A DNA stretch of 24,548 nt, from positions 1-24,548 of the forward strand of contig JAXDIL010000069.1 in NCBI GenBank assembly GCA_034664005.1. Reading direction: 5' to 3'. The position numbers and the translations under genes are program-made. Source of the DNA: JACVRW01 sp034664005 (GTDB taxonomy: Bacteria; Actinomycetota; Thermoleophilia; Solirubrobacterales; Thermoleophilaceae). Under the pieces are notes generated by a model, which made no database searches, had not been told where the DNA came from, and worked only from the letters and a program-made list of their open reading frames with translations. Position 1 is the first letter of the stretch. Each line of letters opens with the position of its first letter. Positions 20,179-24,548 of this stretch are shown here, one piece after another.

Positions 20179-22614
20179 CTAGTTCAGCTCGACCCAGTCG
20201 AGCTTTCGCCCGCACAGCGAGCGGGCCTTGCCGGCGGGAATCCGCTCAGGGGCGCCCGTCTGCCCGGCCGGGACGAACACGAGCGGGCCGGTCACGTCCA
20301 AGCGGCGGCTGCCCGCCTGCCAGAACGGCTTGCCGAGCCCGACCACCGCGAACGCCGGGTCACGCTCCTCCACCAGGACCATGCCGAGGTGCTGCCAGCC
20401 CGAGTGGAGCCCGAGGTCGCGGAACGCGTCGCCCACCGCCCGCGTGCCGAGCATCAGCCGGATGCCGGGGCCGAACCCGCCCTGGATCCAGACGTCGTAG
20501 TTGCCGGGACCTATGTGCACGAACGGGAGCGCGACGCCGCCGCGGCGCGTCGCGAAGCCCTCCGTCGGACCTGGGTAGAACACGCCGCCGAACTGCTGCC
20601 ACCTGTCGGCGGGCGCAGCGATCGGCTCCGGCCGTCCGGGCGCGGCCACGAGTTGGCCGTCGCCGTTCCGTGCGGCCGCGAGCAGCGCCTTCACCTCCGG
20701 GTTGGCGCAGTCGAGCCGGTCTGCGCCGTCGTAGCGCTCGGTGCCGAGCGAGAAGTGCGTCTTCGGCATGGGGCCCACGCGCCGGAAGACGCGGTAGTGC
20801 GGCGTCTCGTCGATCAGCTCGAAGTTCGCGGGCGGAACGCTGCCCGTCGGTCCCCTGCGGTCCACCAGCAGCTTGAAGCGCGACATGAAACCGAGCGTGT
20901 AGTCGTCGAAGTCCGGCGTGCGCGGCACCGGCAGCGGCACGCGGCCGTAGCGGAAGCCGCGGTCCGGCTGCCAGGCGCCCCAGGACTCCCACGCCAGGCT
21001 CTTGCGGAAGAAGTACTTCGCGTAGTCCTCGCGCTCGTTCACGAGCATCGGCCCCTGGCCCTCGTAGCGCTTCGAGAGGTCGATCATCTCCTCGAAGCGG
21101 TCCTTCGGCGTCATCCACGCGCCGGCGTAGACGAGCGAGTCCGAGGCGAGCACCCCGGCCGCGAGCAGGCAGCCCAATCCAAGCCCGAGCAGGCGGATCG
21201 GCCTGCGGCGGCGCGCAAGCGCGAGCACCCCGGCTGCGGTGGCGAGCCCGAACGCCGGCGCGAGCACGACGAACGACTTCGCGTCCAGGTAGATCGCATA
21301 GCGGGCCGAGATCACGACCGCGCCGACCCCGCCGGCGAGGAGAGCGAGCGGCGCCACGAAGCGCCGCGTCCGCAGGCCGTCGATCACGCCCACGAGCGCC
21401 AGCAGGGCCGCCACGACGACCGCCGCTCGGGTCGCGTTCCAGTAATCCGCCTCGGGGAATCTGTAGTCGTAGGCCAGCCAGACGTTGAAGGCCTCCACCC
21501 ACGGCACCGGGCCGACCAGGTTGCCCACCTGAGCGGGGTTCACGAGGTCGTTGTCGCTCCCCTTCAGGAAGCTGATCGACGACAGCACCGCCGGCACCGA
21601 GGCCAGCACGGCCACTCCGGCGGCCGCAACGAGCGCCTTGGCGCGCGCGCGCCGGGCCGCCCCGGAGGGCGCCCTCAGCAGCAGGATCAGCGCCACGCCG
21701 AGCGCGAGCGGCGCGAGCCAGGCGAGCGCGCCGAGCCCGAAGATGCCGATCGCGGCAGCGGACGACACCGCTGCTGGCAGCAGTGAGCGGACGGTCGGGC
21801 CCTGGCGAATGCCGTGGAGGAGGAGGGCGAGCGTCCCGTAGACGGCGAGCGTGATCGCCACCTCCTTGGCGCCGCCCTGCGCGAGGTAGGAGTAGGGCAG
21901 GTAGCCGCATGCGATCGCCGTGCCCGCGACCGCCGCGAAGATCCGGCCCGCGCCGAGCTCGCGCACGAGCTGATAGGTCACGAGCGCGAGCATCGCGAGC
22001 ATCACCGCGATCACGGGCGACCAGACGTGGAAGGCGTCGATGCCGGCCACGACCGTCCCGAACAGCGGCCACACGTGGCTGCCGAGCGGGTAGCCGCCGG
22101 TGAACACGGTCGACACGAACTCGTAGGACGAGGCGTTGTGATCCACCGCCTTCGCACCGTGGTCGCGCAGCAGCTCGACCGCGGACACGTGCACCGACGG
22201 GTCGTTGTTGAGGATGTAGCCGACCACGCCGGAGCGTCCGCTGCCCACGAGCGGGGCCATGCCGATCGCGTAGGCGGCGAGCGCGGCGCCGCCGGGCGCG
22301 GCGGCCGGGCTGAGCAGCTCGCGCCAGCGTGCGCGCCAGTCCTCCGGCAGGCCTTCGTCGCGGAACCAGAGCACGCCGCCGGCCAGCGCCGCGAGGGCGC
22401 AGACCACGACCGTCGGAATCCCCGGCACGCCGAGCTCGATGGCGAAGTTCATGAGCGCGACGCCGGCGAGGAAGCCCGCCGGGAGGGTCAGCGGTCCGAG
22501 CCGGAGTCCCGCCAGCCTGGCCAGCCCGGAGCCGAGTCCGGCTGCCGCGAGAGTGATCAGGAGAGGAGCGAGGATCCACGCCAGGCCGAGCGTCGTCGGC
22601 GACTTGAGATCCAT
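20179..22614 (-). CDS. Giant polytopic membrane protein with C-terminal soluble domain
   Basis: An 811-residue protein. Hydrophobic spans begin at about 10-30, 45-60 and 65-85 and continue to about residue 500, perhaps 12-14 in all. A first large loop contains NNDPSVHVSAVELLRDHG near 136-153, where GT-C glycosyltransferases keep their acidic catalytic residues. After the last span, near residue 500, about 310 residues form a soluble, probably extracytoplasmic domain with aromatic, beta-like segments (YDVWIQGGFGPGIRLMLG) and a few cysteines. I cannot name a family with certainty; a GT-C enzyme or a Wzy-like polymerase/ligase are the main options. ATG 22614 has TAAGGT 9 bases upstream. It leads a two-gene unit with the GT4 downstream. 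Confidence 0.75.
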   Translation of the reverse strand: MDLKSPTTLGLAWILAPLLITLAAAGLGSGLARLAGLRLGPLTLPAGFLAGVALMNFAIELGVPGIPTVVVCALAALAGGVLWFRDEGLPEDWRARWRELLSPAAAPGGAALAAYAIGMAPLVGSGRSGVVGYILNNDPSVHVSAVELLRDHGAKAVDHNASSYEFVSTVFTGGYPLGSHVWPLFGTVVAGIDAFHVWSPVIAVMLAMLALVTYQLVRELGAGRIFAAVAGTAIACGYLPYSYLAQGGAKEVAITLAVYGTLALLLHGIRQGPTVRSLLPAAVSSAAAIGIFGLGALAWLAPLALGVALILLLRAPSGAARRARAKALVAAAGVAVLASVPAVLSSISFLKGSDNDLVNPAQVGNLVGPVPWVEAFNVWLAYDYRFPEADYWNATRAAVVVAALLALVGVIDGLRTRRFVAPLALLAGGVGAVVISARYAIYLDAKSFVVLAPAFGLATAAGVLALARRRRPIRLLGLGLGCLLAAGVLASDSLVYAGAWMTPKDRFEEMIDLSKRYEGQGPMLVNEREDYAKYFFRKSLAWESWGAWQPDRGFRYGRVPLPVPRTPDFDDYTLGFMSRFKLLVDRRGPTGSVPPANFELIDETPHYRVFRRVGPMPKTHFSLGTERYDGADRLDCANPEVKALLAAARNGDGQLVAAPGRPEPIAAPADRWQQFGGVFYPGPTEGFATRRGGVALPFVHIGPGNYDVWIQGGFGPGIRLMLGTRAVGDAFRDLGLHSGWQHLGMVLVEERDPAFAVVGLGKPFWQAGSRRLDVTGPLVFVPAGQTGAPERIPAGKARSLCGRKLDWVELN

Positions 22615-22682
22615 GACGGCGGCACCTTAGCGAGTGCCTCGCGCTGCACAGCGAGCCCGGGGCGTTCCGTAAGGTGGCGCAC
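22615..22682. promoter_or_regulatory. 68-bp divergent promoter region with central dyad
   Basis: TAAGGT occurs on each strand: plus 22670-22675, 7 bases before GTG 22683, and minus 22629-22624, 9 bases before ATG 22614. Between them CGCTG-ca-CAGCG (22642-22653) is a perfect inverted repeat. The AGG/GGTGG of these hexamers could also act as ribosome sites, so leaderless translation is less certain here. Confidence 0.5.
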
Positions 22683-23945
22683 GTGCGGCTGTGCTTCGTC
22701 GTCCAGGAACTGTCGCCCTCGGGCGGAGTCAGCGTGATCGTCTCGCACGCACGCGCGCTTGCCGCAGCCGGCCACGAGGTCGAGCTGGTCGTGACCGATG
22801 GCAACGCGACGTCGCAGGTCGACGGCCTCACGGTGCGCTCGCTGGAGGAGGCGCGCGAGCGGAACTACGACTGGGCGATCGCCACCTGGTGGGAGACCGC
22901 CGGGCCCGCCTTCGGCCTGCGCGCGCGGCGCAGGCTCGCGTTCCTCCAGAGCTTCGAGGCGCTCTTCTACAGGCCCGAGGAGGTCTTCGAGCGCCAGGGC
23001 GCCGCGGCCGTGCTCGGCCTGCCGGTGGACTTCGTGGTCGTGGGCGACTGGATGCGCGAGCTGCTGGCGGAGCTCGTCCCGGAGGCGCGCTGCGTGACGG
23101 TCCGGAACGGGGTCGACAAGGCGGCGTTCGCGCCGGGCTCCCGCGGCCCGCGCGAGCCGCACACCGGGCCGCTGCGCGTGCTCGTCGAGGGCGAGCCGGG
23201 ACTCTGGTTCAAGGGCGTGGGCGAGGCGATCGAGGCCGTGAGCGCGATGAGCGAGCCGTCCGAGGTCACGCTCGTCACACCACGCGACCCCACCACCGAG
23301 CCCGCGAATGTTAAGCGCGTACTGGGGGGTCTGACCCCTGAGCAGTTGGCTCAGGTGTACCGCGAGTCGGATGTGCTGCTCAAGCTGTCGCGCGTCGAGG
23401 GGCTCGGGCTCCCGCCGCTCGAGGGCTTCCACGTGGGGCTGCCGTGCGTGGTGACGCCGTTCGGGGGCCAGCTTGACTATCTGCGCCACGGAGAGAACGG
23501 CCTCGTGGTCGGCTTCGACGACCTGCCCGGCACCACCCGCACGCTCGACCTGCTGGCGCGCGACCGTGCGCTCCTCGGGCGGCTCGCGGCCGGCGCGGAG
23601 GAGACGGCGCGCGACTGGCCGGACCCAGACTCCGCGGGCCGCGCGTTCTCCGAGGCGATCGAGCGCTTCGACTCGCTGCCCGCGCCGGAGCCGGGCGCCG
23701 GCCTCGAGCAGCTGCTCGGGGCCTTCCGGCTCGCTCAGGAGAGCGGCCGCCGGCTGCGCGGGCGGCTCGAGTGGACCGAGAGCGCGCTCGAGAGCGCCCG
23801 CAGGCACGTCCATGAGGTGAGCGTGGCCTACGAGTACGCCGAGGAGCAGCGCCAGGCTGCCTACGCCGAGGTCGGGCGGATCACGTCGTCGCTGCCATAC
23901 CGGGCGCTGAAGCGGGTGCGAGGGCGCGTGCGGAGGAAGTCGTGA
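22683..23945 (+). CDS. GT4-like glycosyltransferase with C-terminal helical tail
   Basis: A 420-residue GT-B protein. MRLCFVVQELSPSGGVSVIV gives the N-terminal strand and glycine loop, WAIATWWET lies near 66, FVVVGDWMRELLAEL near 115 and VRNGVDKAAFAPGS near 138. LRVLVEGEP opens the C-terminal domain, and the EX7E motif is in VEGLGLPPLEGFHVG. The last 80 or so residues (LEQLLGAFRLAQESGRR onward) are Arg/Glu-rich, helical and possibly coiled coil, ending in a basic tail, an appendage not required for the GT fold. GTG 22683 is preferred over GTG 22674 because it gives the usual MRLCFVV start and sits 7 bases after TAAGGT. The stop overlaps the next gene as GTGA, indicating translational coupling. 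Confidence 0.88.
   Translation: MRLCFVVQELSPSGGVSVIVSHARALAAAGHEVELVVTDGNATSQVDGLTVRSLEEARERNYDWAIATWWETAGPAFGLRARRRLAFLQSFEALFYRPEEVFERQGAAAVLGLPVDFVVVGDWMRELLAELVPEARCVTVRNGVDKAAFAPGSRGPREPHTGPLRVLVEGEPGLWFKGVGEAIEAVSAMSEPSEVTLVTPRDPTTEPANVKRVLGGLTPEQLAQVYRESDVLLKLSRVEGLGLPPLEGFHVGLPCVVTPFGGQLDYLRHGENGLVVGFDDLPGTTRTLDLLARDRALLGRLAAGAEETARDWPDPDSAGRAFSEAIERFDSLPAPEPGAGLEQLLGAFRLAQESGRRLRGRLEWTESALESARRHVHEVSVAYEYAEEQRQAAYAEVGRITSSLPYRALKRVRGRVRRKS
23932..23936 (+). promoter_or_regulatory. Shine-Dalgarno GGAGG deciding the start of the last gene
   Basis: GGAGG lies five bases before GTG 23942, inside the end of the GT4 gene. It supports that GTG as the start of the truncated downstream gene. 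Confidence 0.6.
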
Positions 23946-24548
23946 CGTTTCTCGTCGATGAGGCGGCTGCGGACCTGGTCGGGATCGGTGCAGCCCCGGA
24001 TGGGGCCCCGGTAGTGCGCTTCGCGCGCCACGCCGACGGCTCGGGCGACGAGCGCGTCGTCGCGCCCGCCGGCGAGGTGCTCTGGCACCGCTCGCCGTGG
24101 CCGGCCGCCGACGCGCTCTTCGAACTGCCCGCGCCCGCGCTCGACGGAGGCGTCCTCGTCGCGGGGGGGTCGGTGGCCGAGCGGGCCGAGCTCCTCGAGG
24201 CGATCGGCGGGCGCTCGCTGCCGGTCGCGGCAGCCGAGCTGCTCACGCGCGACGACCTCGAGGCCGCCGCGGCCGTCCTCCTGTTGCCGCCCGCGGGCGC
24301 GAACGCGCTGCCCGCCGAGGCGCCCGCCGTGCTCGCCGCCCGCAGGCTGCTGCTGGTGCGGAGCCCGAGCGTGGACTTCGGCCTCGTCGGCGGCATCCAC
24401 ACGCTCGTGTTCGGGGACGCGGAGGAGGCCGCCGACCACCTGCAGTCGGCGCGCAGGGTGCCGTACGCGTACTCCTCGCTGCGCGTCTGGGGGCGGGCCG
24501 CGGCCGAACGTCACCGCGCCTCGCGCGTCTACGACGCGCTGGTGGCCG
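23942..24548 (+). CDS. Unrecognised envelope-locus protein, N-terminal part (runs off window)
   Basis: 202 codons are readable from GTG 23942 with no stop before the window end. The start is supported by GGAGG at the right distance and by the GTGA overlap with the GT4 gene. The N-terminal 130 residues are Ala/Val/Leu-rich alternating alpha/beta sequence (VDEAAADLVGIG, GGVLVAGGSVAERAELLEAIGG) without a GT motif that I can see. Further on come LLLVRSPSVDFGLVGGIHTLVFGDAEEAADHL and VPYAYSSLRVWGRAAAERHRASRVYDALVA. The last stretch looks like the linker that precedes or ends a GT4-type domain, so a partner or pseudo-GT of the upstream enzyme is possible. Function unknown. The long antisense frame over it is a composition shadow. 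Confidence 0.65.
   Translation, partial: MTFLVDEAAADLVGIGAAPDGAPVVRFARHADGSGDERVVAPAGEVLWHRSPWPAADALFELPAPALDGGVLVAGGSVAERAELLEAIGGRSLPVAAAELLTRDDLEAAAAVLLLPPAGANALPAEAPAVLAARRLLLVRSPSVDFGLVGGIHTLVFGDAEEAADHLQSARRVPYAYSSLRVWGRAAAERHRASRVYDALVA

Noticed and set aside
20360..22831. 823-codon minus-strand frame overlapping the giant membrane protein
   Set aside because: Same strand, different frame, Arg/Gly/Ala-rich with no hydrophobic spans; the 811-residue frame has coherent membrane topology and a matching promoter.
1..24548. CRISPR arrays, tRNA genes, insertion sequences, phage genes
   Set aside because: No regularly spaced repeats, transposase motifs, terminal inverted repeats or tRNA-like folds were recognised, and gaps between genes are too short to hide them.

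Overview
This window is a very GC-rich (roughly 70 percent), almost gap-free piece of bacterial chromosome that carries a cell-surface polysaccharide / glycoconjugate locus. Base composition, frequent GTG starts, a DUF2304 protein next to a DPM1-like glycosyltransferase, and lead genes that seem to lack leaders all suggest a high-GC actinomycete (Actinomycetota), possibly Thermoleophilia. No ribosomal or other marker gene is present, so the lineage is inference.

Layout. (1) 1-1525, minus: a GT2 glycosyltransferase, stop/start-coupled to a truncated GT-A-like protein that leaves the window. (2) 1552-2688, plus: a GT4 glycosyltransferase with a cysteine cluster. (3) 2685-6579, minus: a four-gene nucleotide-sugar operon in the order WecG/TagA-type GT26, WecC-type nucleotide-sugar dehydrogenase, NAD-dependent epimerase, and RMD-type GDP-4-keto-6-deoxymannose reductase. 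(4) 6641-10173, plus: a Wzx-like flippase, GDP-mannose 4,6-dehydratase (gmd) and GDP-L-fucose synthase (fcl). (5) 10214-11371, minus: an L-2-hydroxyglutarate oxidase, the one gene that does not look like glycan metabolism. (6) 11405-12193, plus: a GT2. (7) 12190-17083, minus: a four-gene operon of DPM1-like GT2, DUF2304 protein, large GT-C-like membrane protein and a second flippase. (8) 17124-19050, plus: a SAM methyltransferase and a CDP-tyvelose-epimerase-like SDR. (9) 19023-22614, minus: a very large membrane protein and a GT4. (10) 22683-24548, plus: a GT4 with a helical tail, coupled to a truncated protein of unknown function.

How the genes could work together. Gmd makes GDP-4-keto-6-deoxy-mannose, which Fcl could turn into GDP-L-fucose and the RMD-like enzyme into GDP-D-rhamnose. 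The dehydrogenase/GT26 pair suggests a uronic-acid (ManNAcA-like) step. The GT2 and GT4 enzymes would assemble the glycan on a lipid carrier, the two flippases would export it, and the DPM1/DUF2304/GT-C operon could supply polyprenyl-phosphate sugars for modification outside the membrane.

The strongest non-coding signal is promoter architecture. Nearly every gene that begins a transcription unit has a TANNNT hexamer ending 7-13 bases before its start codon, which is the geometry of leaderless mRNAs. Two very short divergent intergenic regions carry overlapping -10 hexamers on opposite strands. Same-strand neighbours repeatedly overlap by NTGA, and convergent genes meet tail to tail at a shared CTAG. 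No gene-free stretch exceeds 70 bases. I saw no tRNA, rRNA, CRISPR array, insertion sequence or canonical terminator.
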